From: Bryobacter sp.
Lineage (GTDB): Bacteria > Acidobacteriota > Terriglobia > Bryobacterales > Bryobacteraceae
DNA: 44,868 bases
Reading direction: 5' to 3'
NCBI GenBank assembly: GCA_022843605.1
Contig: JALHNI010000037.1
Span: 1-44,868, forward strand
The translations under genes and the position numbers were made by a program. This document shows positions 33,442 to 42,705 of this stretch, one piece after another. The notes beneath the pieces are model-generated. The model did not search any database and was not told the DNA's origin. It saw only the letters and a program-made list of their open reading frames with translations. How positions within the stretch are numbered: the first letter of the stretch is position 1; the number at the start of each line of letters is the position of its first letter.

Positions 33442-34648
33442 AGAGGTCTTTCAGGAGGAGCGTGGCCGGATTCTGGCCACGCTCATTCGCCTGGCGCGCA
33501 ACTTCGACCTCGCCGAGGAGGCCTTGCAGGATGCCCTGGTGGCGGCGCTGGCCCATTGGCCGAGCGAGGGTTTACCCGCGACGCCGGGCGCCTGGCTACT
33601 GACCGTTGCGCGGCGGAAACTGCTGGACCGCATGCGGCTGCAAAAGCGCCGGTCCGAATTGTTACTCGAGTACGGAACTCCGATGGTGGTTGCCGCCATG
33701 GAAGTCGAAACGGACTGGGAAATGCGTGACGACCAATTGCGGCTGATCTTCACCTGCTGTCATCCGGCACTGTCTATAGAAGCGCAAGTGGCGCTGACGC
33801 TGCACACGCTGGGCGGGCTTTCGACGCCGGAAATTGCCCGGGCCTTTCTGGTGCCCGAAGCGACCTTGGCGCAGCGCCTGGTGCGGGCCAAACGCAAGAT
33901 CTCGCTCGCCGGGATTCCGTATCAGGTGCCACCGGCCTCGGCTTTGCCCGAGCGCCTGCGGGCCGTGCTGGCGACGCTGTATCTCATCTTCAACGAAGGC
34001 TATTCGGCGCGGCGCAAGTCGCTCGCCGCCGAAGCGATCCGCCTGGCGCGCGTGCTGCTCGATCTGATGCCGCAGCAGACGGAGGCGACGGGCCTATTGG
34101 CGTTGATGTTGCTGCAGGACTCGCGGTCAGCGGCGCGGATCTCGGAAGAGGGGCGATTTCTGACGCTCGAAGAGCAGGACCGGCGGCTTTGGAATCAGGG
34201 GCAGATTCGGGAGGGCGTGCGGTTGCTCAACGCGGCGCTGGCCCGGCGGCAACCGGGCAGTTACCAGATACAAGCGGCGATCGCGGCCGTGCACACCGAG
34301 TCCCGGTCGATGCCGGACACGGATTGGGCGCAGATTGAGTTACTGTACCGGGAGTTACTGCGGCACCAGGATACGCCGGTGGTGCGCCTGAATCATGCCG
34401 TGGCGGTGGCGATGAGTAGCGGCCTTGAACAGGGTTTGCGTCTGATGGACGGGCTCGTGTCTCTGGATCGCTATCACTTACTGCACGCCGCGCGGGCCGA
34501 TCTGCTGCGCCGCCTGGGCCGATGGACAGAGTCGGCCACGGCGTATCAGCGGGCGCTGGCGTTGGCCGTGGATCCGGTGGACCAGGCCTATCTGCGCGAT
34601 TGCCTTAGGCGGTTGCCGGGCGGCGGAACGGCCACGCCAGTACCGTAA
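33434..34648 (+). CDS. ECF42-group RNA polymerase sigma factor with C-terminal DUF6596/TPR-like extension
   Basis: The 404-residue product starts with region 2 (about 5-75: [39 protein letters not shown]) and region 4 (about 105-160: [24 protein letters not shown]). The remaining 240 residues are the long helical extension of ECF42 ([12 protein letters not shown], then [11 protein letters not shown] and TPR-like repeats). ECF42 factors lack an anti-sigma partner; the extension is thought to control activity. The predicted promoter ahead of the operon matches the group's reported target sequence. The last 44 bp overlap the convergent membrane-protein gene. Confidence 0.93.
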   Translation: MVEEVFQEERGRILATLIRLARNFDLAEEALQDALVAALAHWPSEGLPATPGAWLLTVARRKLLDRMRLQKRRSELLLEYGTPMVVAAMEVETDWEMRDDQLRLIFTCCHPALSIEAQVALTLHTLGGLSTPEIARAFLVPEATLAQRLVRAKRKISLAGIPYQVPPASALPERLRAVLATLYLIFNEGYSARRKSLAAEAIRLARVLLDLMPQQTEATGLLALMLLQDSRSAARISEEGRFLTLEEQDRRLWNQGQIREGVRLLNAALARRQPGSYQIQAAIAAVHTESRSMPDTDWAQIELLYRELLRHQDTPVVRLNHAVAVAMSSGLEQGLRLMDGLVSLDRYHLLHAARADLLRRLGRWTESATAYQRALALAVDPVDQAYLRDCLRRLPGGGTATPVP

Positions 34649-35285
34649 AGAACGCGAGCGCGAGTAACTCGCCGCCCAGTAGATAGATCGGCCAGGGTCC
34701 GAAGTAGTCCAGCAGTGACGCTCCGGCGGGCTTCTGGCACAAGTACATGTAATTGGTCTTGAAGAGCCAATTGAATAAGCCGATGGTGATGGCGTAGGCA
34801 TTTAGCATCAGCATCACGCGCCAGACACAGCCGGGTTGGGGCTTGGCCTGGCGGCTCCACCAAAGGTAGAGCAGCAGGGCCACGATGCCGCCGTGCGCCA
34901 GAAAGAAGTAAATGGTGGGATAGCTGGGAAACGGATCCCAAAGGTCCGGGGTAAGGACGGCCATGCTGGTGCCGACCAGGCCGGTGAAGAAAGCGAACTC
35001 AAAAGGAGCCTGCCAGAGCGTGAAGGCGGCGATGACTGTCAGCCAGACAATGAGATCGCACAGTTGGAGCGGCAGCCCTGCCGGGAACTGGAACCAGTGC
35101 TTGGAGAACTTATAGCCGTAGTAAATGAGTTCGTTCAGCAGCAGGAGTCCCCCGAAGGTCCAACGGTGAATCTTTGCCTGTTGGGGAAACTTCCGTGTGA
35201 GCTGGCTGGCTGCCCAAGCCAGGGCCGGAATCGTGAGCAGGATCAGCCAATGCACCCAGCCAAACAAGACAAAGTTACTGCGCAC
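34605..35285 (-). CDS. TIGR02206-family (YwaF-like) integral membrane protein
   Basis: The 226-residue product has about seven membrane segments. Family features include [19 protein letters not shown] and the loop [20 protein letters not shown] just before the last helix. Function is unknown. The start is GTG 35285, which overlaps the upstream DUF433 gene by 11 bp, so the two are coupled. The 3' end overlaps the convergent ECF42 gene by 44 bp. Confidence 0.88.
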   Translation of the reverse strand: MRSNFVLFGWVHWLILLTIPALAWAASQLTRKFPQQAKIHRWTFGGLLLLNELIYYGYKFSKHWFQFPAGLPLQLCDLIVWLTVIAAFTLWQAPFEFAFFTGLVGTSMAVLTPDLWDPFPSYPTIYFFLAHGGIVALLLYLWWSRQAKPQPGCVWRVMLMLNAYAITIGLFNWLFKTNYMYLCQKPAGASLLDYFGPWPIYLLGGELLALAFFTVLAWPFRRPATA

Positions 35286-35490
35286 CCAGTTCGCTCCAAA
35301 TCGCTTTGACTGCCTCCAAGCTTACCGCATGTTGTGCCGCAAACTCTTCCGCGGACTGCCCGCCGCGGAGTGAGTCGAGTAAGTGGGCGACCGTGACCTC
35401 ACTGCCGCGTACGGTCGGCTGGCCCAGGTTCAGATGGGGATTCATCGAGACCCAGGTCCGCAGGCGAACGATCTGAGGAAAGGTGAGCAT
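35275..35490 (-). CDS. DUF433 (antitoxin-like) small protein
   Basis: The 71-residue product has the DUF433 pattern: NPHLNLGQPTVRGSEVTV, then LLDSLRGGQSAEEFAAQHAV and a helix [12 protein letters not shown]433 proteins are predicted winged-helix DNA binders, many paired with PIN-like toxins. No toxin gene is adjacent here, so this may be an orphan with another role. ATG 35490 lies one base after the stop of the beta-propeller gene, so they share a transcript; ATG 35445 is an alternative start. Confidence 0.75.
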   Translation of the reverse strand: MLTFPQIVRLRTWVSMNPHLNLGQPTVRGSEVTVAHLLDSLRGGQSAEEFAAQHAVSLEAVKAIWSELGAQ

Positions 35491-35491
35491 G

Positions 35492-36415
35492 TTAGCGAGC
35501 CGAGAATTTCTGCACGCGGCAACCGTTGCGTACGTCGCTGACATAGACGGCGCCGTCGGGACCAACGGCAATATCGTGAGCCCAGTCGAACTCGCCGGGG
35601 CCCAGGCCGATCTTGCCCCAGGTGGCCTTGATCTTGCCATTCTCATCGAGCTTAAGTGCCTGGCTACGGTCCGGGCCTTTGTGCGGGCCATCGCCGCCAT
35701 CCACCACGAAGATAGAACCGTCTTTGGCGAACTCGATTCCCCACGGCCGGCCCAGTTCCTTGCTCTGCCACTGCTTGAGAGGCTTGCCGTTCGGATCGAA
35801 GATCTGGATTCGGCTGTTGCCCCGATCGCAGACATACACGCGGCCCTGTTTGTCGAGGGCGATGCCATGCGGCATGTCGAACTCGCCGGCGGCCGTGCCA
35901 GGCTTGCCCCAACTCAACAAAAACTTACCGGCGGCATTGAACTTGGCCACGCGCGAATTCCCATATCCATCGGCGACGTAAAAGTCACCATTCGGGGCGA
36001 CCGCGACGTTGGTGGGCTTGTCGAAGTGGGCATCATCCAGGCCGGCTTTGCCTTTCTCTCCCCACGCGCGCAACTGCTTGCCGGCGGGCGAGTATTCGAA
36101 GACTTGGTGTAACTCGATATCGGTAATCCACAGATGGCCCTGGGCATCGAGGTTCAGCCCGTGCGGATTGAGTAACTCGCCTTTGCCAAACGAAGCCAAG
36201 TGCTTACCGGTGCCGCCTTCGAAGACCAGGATCGGCTGTTCGCGGTTGCGGTGCGCAACGTAGACCCGGTTGTCCGCGGCGACGGCGACGGCCGTGGCTT
36301 GGTTGAGCTTGGCCATGCCCGGGGGAAGCTGCGGCCAGTCCGGCACCAATCGGTAGGTTTGGGCGGCGGCCAGTACCGAGAATGCCAGCGGGAGCAGGGG
36401 CTTCATAGAGGGCAT
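35492..36415 (-). CDS. Secreted NHL-repeat six-bladed beta-propeller protein
   Basis: The start is ATG 36415 or 36406; the longer frame to 36967 crosses the opposite-strand UPF0182 gene and is not coding. The 307-residue product has a signal peptide (KPLLPLAFSVLAAAQ) and NHL-type repeats such as PHGLNLDAQGHLWITD, PTNVAVAPNGDFYVADGYGN, PHGIALDKQGRVYVCDRGNS and AHDIAVGPDGAVYVSDVRNG. The layout resembles peptidyl-alpha-hydroxyglycine lyase-like and SMP-30-like propellers. Specific activity is unknown. It is the first gene of a minus-strand run with DUF433 and the TIGR02206 protein. Confidence 0.88.
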   Translation of the reverse strand: MPSMKPLLPLAFSVLAAAQTYRLVPDWPQLPPGMAKLNQATAVAVAADNRVYVAHRNREQPILVFEGGTGKHLASFGKGELLNPHGLNLDAQGHLWITDIELHQVFEYSPAGKQLRAWGEKGKAGLDDAHFDKPTNVAVAPNGDFYVADGYGNSRVAKFNAAGKFLLSWGKPGTAAGEFDMPHGIALDKQGRVYVCDRGNSRIQIFDPNGKPLKQWQSKELGRPWGIEFAKDGSIFVVDGGDGPHKGPDRSQALKLDENGKIKATWGKIGLGPGEFDWAHDIAVGPDGAVYVSDVRNGCRVQKFSAR

Positions 36416-36497
36416 GTTATCATTCAGAAGGTGATCGACCCCGATCTGCAGGGGACCAAGTATTGAAGATCCCAGCGTAGTACCTGTTCGACGCGGC

Positions 36498-36522
36498 GGG
36501 GGAGCGATTTCGCTCCCCCTTT
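36498..36522 (+). other. GC hairpin in the leader of the UPF0182 gene
   Basis: GGGGGAGCG-ATTT-CGCTCCCCC (36498-36519) forms a perfect 9-bp stem followed by TTT, ending 26 bp before ATG 36548. No plus-strand gene lies upstream within 1.8 kb. The short T-run makes it a weak terminator, so it may be an attenuator or an mRNA 5' structure. Confidence 0.45.
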
Positions 36523-36547
36523 CGCATTTGGGTGCCATGATAAGAGC

Positions 36548-39292
36548 ATGGCCGTTTACGAGATTCCTTCCCCCCGTCCGCGCAGATTCTCCCTGGGCGT
36601 CATCCTCATCGGTCTTTTCCTGCTCCTCTTTTTCGCCCGCAGCATTGCCGGCCTGATCATTGACTATGCCTGGTGGCAGGAGATCGGACAAGTCGACCTC
36701 TGGTTCGACACTTGGTTCTATGCGGCGGCGCCCATCGTTGGCGCGGCCGTCCTGCTGTTTGTCTTCTTCTTCACCGTGCATGCGCGCGGGATGAAAAGCG
36801 GCGGGGCCGGACTGAGCCGCTATCCGAACTATGCCCGCATCAGCACCCTTGTGCTGCTGGTGCTCTCCGTTGTGATCGCCGCGGTGACCGTGGATGCGTG
36901 GGCTGTGGCCCGGTTCTACGGGTCGCAGGCGGCTACAGACACCTACCGCGATCCCGTCTTCAATCAATCACTGGCCTTTCACTTTTTTGAGATGCCGTTT
37001 TACCGGCTCCTGCTGAGCTTCGTCTCGGTGGCGGCGGTGGTGGGGGGCTTGATCTACTGGCTCTCCAGCCAAGCCACGCAATTGATGGTTCGGGTGCGCG
37101 AGATTCCGCCCGATGGTTTCGACTTGCGGGATCTCAACATCGGCCGCGCGCTCGATTCCGCCTTTGTGCGCGTGATGGGCGCGCTGTTCTTTCTGGGCTT
37201 GGCCGTGGGGTTCTACCTGGACCGCTATGACTTGTTACGGAACGATCATGGCTTGCTAGTCGGGGTCGATTACGTCGATGAAAAGTTCTCGATTCCCTTG
37301 TTGTGGATGCTGATGGCCGCGTCATTAGTGTCGGCGGTGCTGTTCGTATTGAAGTGGCGGATTGCCGCGATCGGACTGCTGGGACTGCTCTACGTGGTTT
37401 CCCTCGTGCTTCCACGGTTGGTCTACACGTTCTACGTCAAGCCGAGTGAGATTACGATTCAGCGGCCCTACATCGAGCGCCATCTGGAGGGCACGCGGTC
37501 GGCCTATGGGCTTACCGGCAAGTTGAAAGAAGTTGACTTCGGCGCGAAAGCCAATACGACGGAAGCCTCTTCGGCGGCACTGCAAAACAGAACCCTGCTG
37601 GACAACGTTCGCCTGTGGGACTGGAAGCCGTTCCACGATGCGGTGACGCAAATTCAGGCGCTGCGGCCCTATTACGTCTTTGCCGACACGGACGTCGATC
37701 GCTACTGGGTGCCAAAGCCCGATGGCACTCGCGAAATTCAGCAGGTGCTGATTTCGCCCCGCGAGATTGACGTGCAACAAGTGCCGGAGGCGAGGTCGCG
37801 TTGGAATAATCCGCATTTCGTCTACACCCACGGCTACGGCGTGGTGGCCGCCCGCGCCAATCAAACTACGCCCGATGGCTTGCCGGACCTCTTCATTCGC
37901 AACGCACCGCCAGAGATTACGCAGCCGGGCTTCAAAATCACGCGCCCGGAGATCTATTACGGCGAGGTGACGCACGAACCGGTGTTTGTCCGAACCGGCC
38001 AGCAGGAGTTCAACTACCCCTCCGGCTCGGACAATGTGCACTCCAGCTACGAGGGCAAAGGCGGTTTCCCCATCGCCTCGTTCGGCATGCGCTTTGCCGC
38101 GATGTTGCGCGAGAGCGATTGGAACATCCTGTTCACACAGTTCATGACGCCCGAAAGCCGCATGATGATCCGTCGCAACGCGCGCGAACGGGTCGATGCC
38201 GTGGCGAGTTTCCTGGAATGGGATGCTGACCCGTATCTGGTCATCACCGAGGAAGGGCGGCTTATCTGGATGCTGGACGGCTATACGACTTCGCGGCGTC
38301 ATCCGTATTCCCGGGCGCTGGGCGGCGGAGCTTACAACTACCTGCGCAATAGCGTCAAGGCGACGGTGGATGCCTATGACGGAACCGTAAAGGTGTACGT
38401 CTTCGAGCCCAATGATCCGGTGATCCAGGTCTACATGCGGCTCTTTCCGAAGCTCTTTACCCCCAGCGCTCAGATGCCCGCCAACCTGAAGGCCCACGTG
38501 CGGTATCCGGAGGTCTACTTCCGCGCGCAGGCGGAGATCTTCCGCCAGTATCACATGCGCGATCCCGAGGCCTTCTACAACAAAGAGGATGTCTGGGACG
38601 TGGCGACCACTCTCTCCACCCAGGAGACGGGCAGCACCACCTACGAGCCAACCTATCTGGTGACGACGCTGCCGGGGTCGACGAAGCCGGAGTTCGCGTT
38701 GACCCTACCCTTTACGCCGCGCAACAAGCAGAATCTGCTCGGCGTGTTGCTCGCGCGATGCGACGAAGGGCACTACGGCGAGCTGATGGTGCTGCAGCTA
38801 TCGAAGCAGGAGTTGATCTATGGGCCCATGCAGATTCGGGCGCGAATCAACCAGGATCAGACGATTTCGAAGGACCTGAGCCTATGGAATCAGCAGGGCT
38901 CGAAAGTACTGCTGGGGCAGCCACTGATCTTGCCTCTGGAGCGATCGTTCCTCTACGTGCAGCCGATCTATCTGCAGTCGGCGCAGGCGCCGATGCCGCA
39001 ACTGAAAAAGGTGGCTGTCGCGTTGGGCAATCAGATCGCCTATGCCGACACTTATGACCAGGCACTGGATCAGCTGCGCGGGCAGGTGTCGATGACGGCC
39101 CCGGCACCGGTGGTGTCGAAAGCGGGCGACCCAGCCCCGCCGCCCGCAGCGGCGGCCGCGGCGCCTGTTTCCGCAGATCGCGTCGAAGCGCTGCGCCAGC
39201 GGTTCCGGCGCTATCGTGAGCTGCAATCGCAGGGCAAGTTTGCCGAGGCCGGCAAACAGTTGGAAGAGATTGAAGCCCTGCTGAGCCGCTAA
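36548..39292 (+). CDS. UPF0182-family large membrane protein
   Basis: The 914-residue product has about seven membrane segments in its first 300 residues. The family signature near the start is IIDYAWWQEIGQVDLWFDTWFY. A large extracytoplasmic domain follows (about 300-820, with YVFADTDVDRYWV, GGAYNYLRNSVKATVDAYDG and DPEAFYNKEDVWD). An Ala/Pro linker (PPPAAAAAAPVS) leads to a C-terminal helix (VEALRQRFRRYRELQSQG). The function of the family is unknown. The ATG at 36548 has no strong ribosome-binding site. It ends with a 4-bp overlap of the convergent thioredoxin gene. Confidence 0.93.
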   Translation: MAVYEIPSPRPRRFSLGVILIGLFLLLFFARSIAGLIIDYAWWQEIGQVDLWFDTWFYAAAPIVGAAVLLFVFFFTVHARGMKSGGAGLSRYPNYARISTLVLLVLSVVIAAVTVDAWAVARFYGSQAATDTYRDPVFNQSLAFHFFEMPFYRLLLSFVSVAAVVGGLIYWLSSQATQLMVRVREIPPDGFDLRDLNIGRALDSAFVRVMGALFFLGLAVGFYLDRYDLLRNDHGLLVGVDYVDEKFSIPLLWMLMAASLVSAVLFVLKWRIAAIGLLGLLYVVSLVLPRLVYTFYVKPSEITIQRPYIERHLEGTRSAYGLTGKLKEVDFGAKANTTEASSAALQNRTLLDNVRLWDWKPFHDAVTQIQALRPYYVFADTDVDRYWVPKPDGTREIQQVLISPREIDVQQVPEARSRWNNPHFVYTHGYGVVAARANQTTPDGLPDLFIRNAPPEITQPGFKITRPEIYYGEVTHEPVFVRTGQQEFNYPSGSDNVHSSYEGKGGFPIASFGMRFAAMLRESDWNILFTQFMTPESRMMIRRNARERVDAVASFLEWDADPYLVITEEGRLIWMLDGYTTSRRHPYSRALGGGAYNYLRNSVKATVDAYDGTVKVYVFEPNDPVIQVYMRLFPKLFTPSAQMPANLKAHVRYPEVYFRAQAEIFRQYHMRDPEAFYNKEDVWDVATTLSTQETGSTTYEPTYLVTTLPGSTKPEFALTLPFTPRNKQNLLGVLLARCDEGHYGELMVLQLSKQELIYGPMQIRARINQDQTISKDLSLWNQQGSKVLLGQPLILPLERSFLYVQPIYLQSAQAPMPQLKKVAVALGNQIAYADTYDQALDQLRGQVSMTAPAPVVSKAGDPAPPPAAAAAAPVSADRVEALRQRFRRYRELQSQGKFAEAGKQLEEIEALLSR

Positions 39293-39798
39293 AGCGCGAG
39301 GACTTCGACGAGCTTAGCCTTGATCTTCTCGCGGCGGTTGCCCTCACCGCCGACGATCGGGTCGCTGCCGTCATACTGGGCGCGTACCATCCCCTTCTTG
39401 TCGATGAAGACGAGCTTGGGGACGGTGCCGGGCGTCATCAGCGAAAGCTGCAGGAATTTGAAAGCCTTGTCCATAGAGGTCCAGCCGACGGGGAAACCGG
39501 GCTTGAAACGCTCGATAAACGGCGGCACCACAACCGGGCCATCTTCCACAAAATCGCAGCCGAGCATCTGAACCTTGGGGCCAAACTCCTGCTGCAGGCT
39601 GCGAAGCAGCTGGGTCACTTCCTGGCAATGGCCGCAACTCGACCGAATCAGCGCGAAGACGACCGCCTTGCCGCGATACTGGCTCAGTTTTACGGGTCCA
39701 GCTGTAGTAGTGAATTCGAAGTCAGCCAGGCGGGGAAGCTGTTGGGCCTGTGCGGCAAGTGCGCCGGCACCGAGGGCAAGAATCGCTCGTCGTTGCAT
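39289..39798 (-). CDS. Secreted TlpA-like thioredoxin-family protein
   Basis: The 169-residue product has an N-terminal export signal starting with twin Arg (QRRAILALGAGALAAQAQQ). A redoxin/TlpA fold follows with active-site Cys55 and Cys58 in SSCGHC, and the cis-Pro segment TVPKLVFIDKKG. Periplasmic TlpA-like proteins reduce disulfides, for example in cytochrome c maturation or copper-site assembly. A -10-like TAAACT sits 8 nt before the ATG, inside the end of the upstream MBL gene. It may therefore have its own leaderless transcript besides readthrough. Confidence 0.9.
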   Translation of the reverse strand: MQRRAILALGAGALAAQAQQLPRLADFEFTTTAGPVKLSQYRGKAVVFALIRSSCGHCQEVTQLLRSLQQEFGPKVQMLGCDFVEDGPVVVPPFIERFKPGFPVGWTSMDKAFKFLQLSLMTPGTVPKLVFIDKKGMVRAQYDGSDPIVGGEGNRREKIKAKLVEVLAL

Positions 39799-39806
39799 AC
39801 GATTTC

Positions 39807-39812
39807 AGTTTA
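39807..39812 (-). promoter_or_regulatory. Candidate -10 box of the secreted thioredoxin gene (leaderless start)
   Basis: On the minus strand TAAACT (39812-39807) is 8 nt before ATG 39798 and begins with the TAA stop codon of the MBL-fold gene. Confidence 0.35.
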
Positions 39813-40775
39813 ACGCTCGACCGCTGGCTGCGAGTATTGCGTGGCGCGCTGCCGCTTCTGCGTTTCCATCAGCGTGCGCCGCATCTCCGGCGTGCCGGGC
39901 GTCGACGGGTAAATCGTGAGATCCCGCAGCGCAACCCGGGTCGGCTTGCCCTTCAGCTTGATCAACTCCTGGTTGAGTTCAATCAAATGCGCGCGGGTGA
40001 GTTCCAGCACATGCTCGTGCGGCTGATAGATCGAGCCGATGGGAAACTCGAGAAATGGCGTCGCCGACTGCTCGATGTGGTTGCCCAGCAGATGGCTCAC
40101 CAGATGCGTTTCGGCAAAATCCACCAGTCGCTGCGTGCTTTGCGTGTACGCGGCCCAATCGCGGATGTACAAGCGGCCAGGGTAGATGTTGTCGCCAGTG
40201 AAGAAGATGCCGGTACGGCGATCGTAAAAGACGATGGCCGCCGCGTCATGCCCCGGCATGCCGAGCACGTCGAGCGTCCGGCTACCCAACTCGAGTTGCC
40301 CGACTCCGGCTGGCGAAGGCGTGATGCCGAAGGCCTTTTGCACCGCGGCCACCGCGGCCGGAATCACTTCGATATCTGGCCTGCCCTCGAACTGCTTGTC
40401 ACGGGACTTGTGGTCGCCATGGCTGTGAGTGTGCGCGACGATCAGCTTGGGTTTGGGACGCTGATGACGGTCGCTCCATTGCGTGATCAGGCGGTCGATG
40501 AGCGTGGCGAGATCGGACTTACCCGCGCCGGTATCCAGCAGCAACACCCGGTCCTGCCCAAAGATGAGAAAGAGGAACGGCTTCTCATAGTCGCTGCAGC
40601 CACTTTCACGCAGGATAAAGAAGTTGGCGTTGTACTCGTGAATGAAGAAGTCCGGGGACTCCATGCAGCGCGGTCCGCCAGTGGACCATTCACGCGGCAG
40701 ACGGCCCGGTTCCAGGCCCGCGCCATCCGGCTGGGGTGCCTGAGCGAGCAACGCAAAAAGGGCGAAAGTCATCAT
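39810..40775 (-). CDS. Secreted MBL-fold metallo-hydrolase
   Basis: The 321-residue product has a short signal peptide (MTFALFALLAQAP) and the metallo-beta-lactamase fold. Zinc ligands are in HTHSHGDH, the second His in LGMPGHDAAAIVFYD and the Asp in FTGDNIYPG. The region 20-70 is a family-specific extension. Substrates of this superfamily range from thioesters to lactones and beta-lactams, and sequence does not settle which applies here. AAGGAG precedes ATG 40775. It follows the Fe-S oxidoreductase by 32 bp and precedes the thioredoxin by 11 bp, all on the minus strand, so one transcript is likely. Confidence 0.88.
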   Translation of the reverse strand: MMTFALFALLAQAPQPDGAGLEPGRLPREWSTGGPRCMESPDFFIHEYNANFFILRESGCSDYEKPFLFLIFGQDRVLLLDTGAGKSDLATLIDRLITQWSDRHQRPKPKLIVAHTHSHGDHKSRDKQFEGRPDIEVIPAAVAAVQKAFGITPSPAGVGQLELGSRTLDVLGMPGHDAAAIVFYDRRTGIFFTGDNIYPGRLYIRDWAAYTQSTQRLVDFAETHLVSHLLGNHIEQSATPFLEFPIGSIYQPHEHVLELTRAHLIELNQELIKLKGKPTRVALRDLTIYPSTPGTPEMRRTLMETQKRQRATQYSQPAVER

Positions 40776-40807
40776 CGTAAGGCTCCTTCAAGCCGAACGA
40801 GGGCTTC

Positions 40808-42655
40808 TCAATCCAGTATACGGGCCGCGGCGATTTGCGCGATATCCAGTAGCTTCGGTTCCTGGCCGGGGCTGACGGTCTTGATGGCGTCCTTGAACAT
40901 CGTGTTGCAGAAAGGGCACGCGACACCGACGGTTCCTGCGCCGGTGGCCACCAGTTCCTTGGCGCGTGTCTCGTTGACGCGTGAGCCCTTCTCCTCACCG
41001 AGGAAAGCCAGCCCACCGCCGGCGCCGCAGCAGAAGCTCCGCTCCCGATTCTTGGGGGCCTCCACGACGGTCGCAGATTGGGCGATGACGGCGCGTGGCT
41101 CGTCGTAAGTGTCCAGGTAGCGGCCGAGATAGCAGGGGTCATGATAGACGACCTGCTCGTCCTTCGGTGCGCTGGGCAATTGTGAGCCAACGCGGGCCAG
41201 GAACGTGGAGTGGTGCTCCACCGCCAGGTCCGCGCCGAACTCGCGCCAGTCGGTATTCATGGTGCGCACGCAATGCGGACAGATCGAGAGGATCTTGCCC
41301 GGGGCAACTGCCTTGATGTTTTGCAAATTGTATTCGGCCAGTTGCTGAAAAGCCAGATCATTGCCCAGGCGGCGGGCAGAGTCGCCTGTGCAGCGTTCTT
41401 TTTTCAATACGCCGTAAGTGATGTTCAGGTGGCGCAAAATGCGGATCAGCGAGAGCACCACCTCCCGTCCCTGGGAATCATAACTGCCCATACAGCCGAG
41501 CCAGAGTAAGTACTGCTGGCTGCCATCGTAAGTGGGAATTTCGTTCTTCTGGAGAAACTTGTCCCGTTCGGTCTGGGACAATCCGAGCGGATTGCCGTAC
41601 CGCTCCAGATTGTTGAACAGCTTCCCGCCGTATTCGTCTTCCCATTTGCCGGTGTTGGTGGCGCCGCGGCGCAACCCAACAATGATCGGCAGATGCTCAA
41701 TGCCGACGGGGCACTGATACTCGCAACAGCCGCAAGTGGTGCACTGGAAAGCCGCCTCCTGCGAAATGTGCTTGCCCAGCAAAGGCTCTTCGCTTTGCGT
41801 GCCGAACTCGTTCAGGTAGCCACGCAAACCGAGAATGATCTCCTTCGGGTTGAGCTCCTTGCCGGTGTTCGAAGCGGGGCAGAATTCCGTGCAACGTCCA
41901 CACTCTACGCAGGAATAGGCCTGCAGCGCGGCCAGCTGGGTCACGTCCTTGCCGGTATCGAGGCCAAAATCCTCGTCGCCCACCAGGGGCGGTATCTTCG
42001 AGAACTCGCCTCGCGAGAGAAAGACCGTGGCCGGGCTCAGCACCAGATGCAGATGCTTGGTATGCGGGATCAGCGGCAGGAAGATCAGCAGCGAGGCGGT
42101 GTGCAGCCACCAGTTGAAATGTCCGACGATCGACGTATCGCGGGTGAAGTACTCGTAGAGGTAGGTCACCATCAGCGTGAAGATCAGGCCCGCGATAAAG
42201 CCGGATTCAACGGAGACCTTCTCACCCAGCCATTTGGGGCGAACCAGAAAACGGCGGATGAAGAGCCCGGCGATGGAGACGGCGCAGGCGACGGCGAAGA
42301 GCATGGCGAGGCCAAAATACAAGCGCCCAAAGAGCCCGTCGTGTGAGAGCAGATGCAGCCCGAAGCCGCGCAGAAGATGGTCGGCCGTCACCAGCGCGAA
42401 GGCGCAAAAGGCCCAGAAGAGGAAGGCGTGGGCGATCCCGGGAAGGGGGCGTTCCTTGATCACCAGGGCTTGGCATAGTACTTCCCAGAAGAAGTCCCAA
42501 ACGCGCCGGCCGAGGGGCGCCAAGGAGAAGCCGGGGTCGGGTTTGGCACTGCGAATGGTGCGGAGAATCGGCCAAAAACGCCAGAAAAAACCGCCGCCGG
42601 AGGCTACAAGAGCCAAAAGTACCATGACGGACTCAAAGGGGTGGGGGTAGGTCAT
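40808..42655 (-). CDS. Membrane-anchored Fe-S oxidoreductase (HdrD/GlpC-like with haem-b-type membrane domain)
   Basis: The 615-residue product starts with a NarI-like membrane domain (about 8-210) with His residues suited to haem b (GIAHAFLFW, WWLHTAS). Two 4Fe-4S clusters follow at Cys249/252/255/259 (CVECGRCTEFCP) and Cys305/308/311/315 (CTTCGCCEYQCP). Two CCG-type domains come next (CPHCVRT; DPCYLGRY and CCGAGGG; CPFCNTMF). This architecture passes electrons between a soluble donor, often a flavoprotein or thiol couple, and the quinone pool. No etfA/B or other partner is adjacent, so the donor is unknown. It is divergent from the epimerase gene with 50 bp between starts. Confidence 0.92.
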   Translation of the reverse strand: MTYPHPFESVMVLLALVASGGGFFWRFWPILRTIRSAKPDPGFSLAPLGRRVWDFFWEVLCQALVIKERPLPGIAHAFLFWAFCAFALVTADHLLRGFGLHLLSHDGLFGRLYFGLAMLFAVACAVSIAGLFIRRFLVRPKWLGEKVSVESGFIAGLIFTLMVTYLYEYFTRDTSIVGHFNWWLHTASLLIFLPLIPHTKHLHLVLSPATVFLSRGEFSKIPPLVGDEDFGLDTGKDVTQLAALQAYSCVECGRCTEFCPASNTGKELNPKEIILGLRGYLNEFGTQSEEPLLGKHISQEAAFQCTTCGCCEYQCPVGIEHLPIIVGLRRGATNTGKWEDEYGGKLFNNLERYGNPLGLSQTERDKFLQKNEIPTYDGSQQYLLWLGCMGSYDSQGREVVLSLIRILRHLNITYGVLKKERCTGDSARRLGNDLAFQQLAEYNLQNIKAVAPGKILSICPHCVRTMNTDWREFGADLAVEHHSTFLARVGSQLPSAPKDEQVVYHDPCYLGRYLDTYDEPRAVIAQSATVVEAPKNRERSFCCGAGGGLAFLGEEKGSRVNETRAKELVATGAGTVGVACPFCNTMFKDAIKTVSPGQEPKLLDIAQIAAARILD

Positions 42656-42705
42656 ACCAGGTAAGTTTCGACTTTAACACTTACACTAAGAGGCGGAGGA
42701 ACTGT

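Noticed and set aside
36416..36967. N-terminal extension of the NHL propeller gene
   Set aside because: The extension is highly polar, overlaps the divergent UPF0182 gene, and the signal peptide begins only at 36415 or 36406.
37325..38554. 409-codon open frame opposite the UPF0182 gene
   Set aside because: It is antisense to strongly conserved coding sequence and has low-complexity composition, with no ribosome-binding site or family match.
39750..41108. 452-codon open frame opposite the MBL and Fe-S genes
   Set aside because: It spans two convincing minus-strand genes and the gap between them; no domain is seen.
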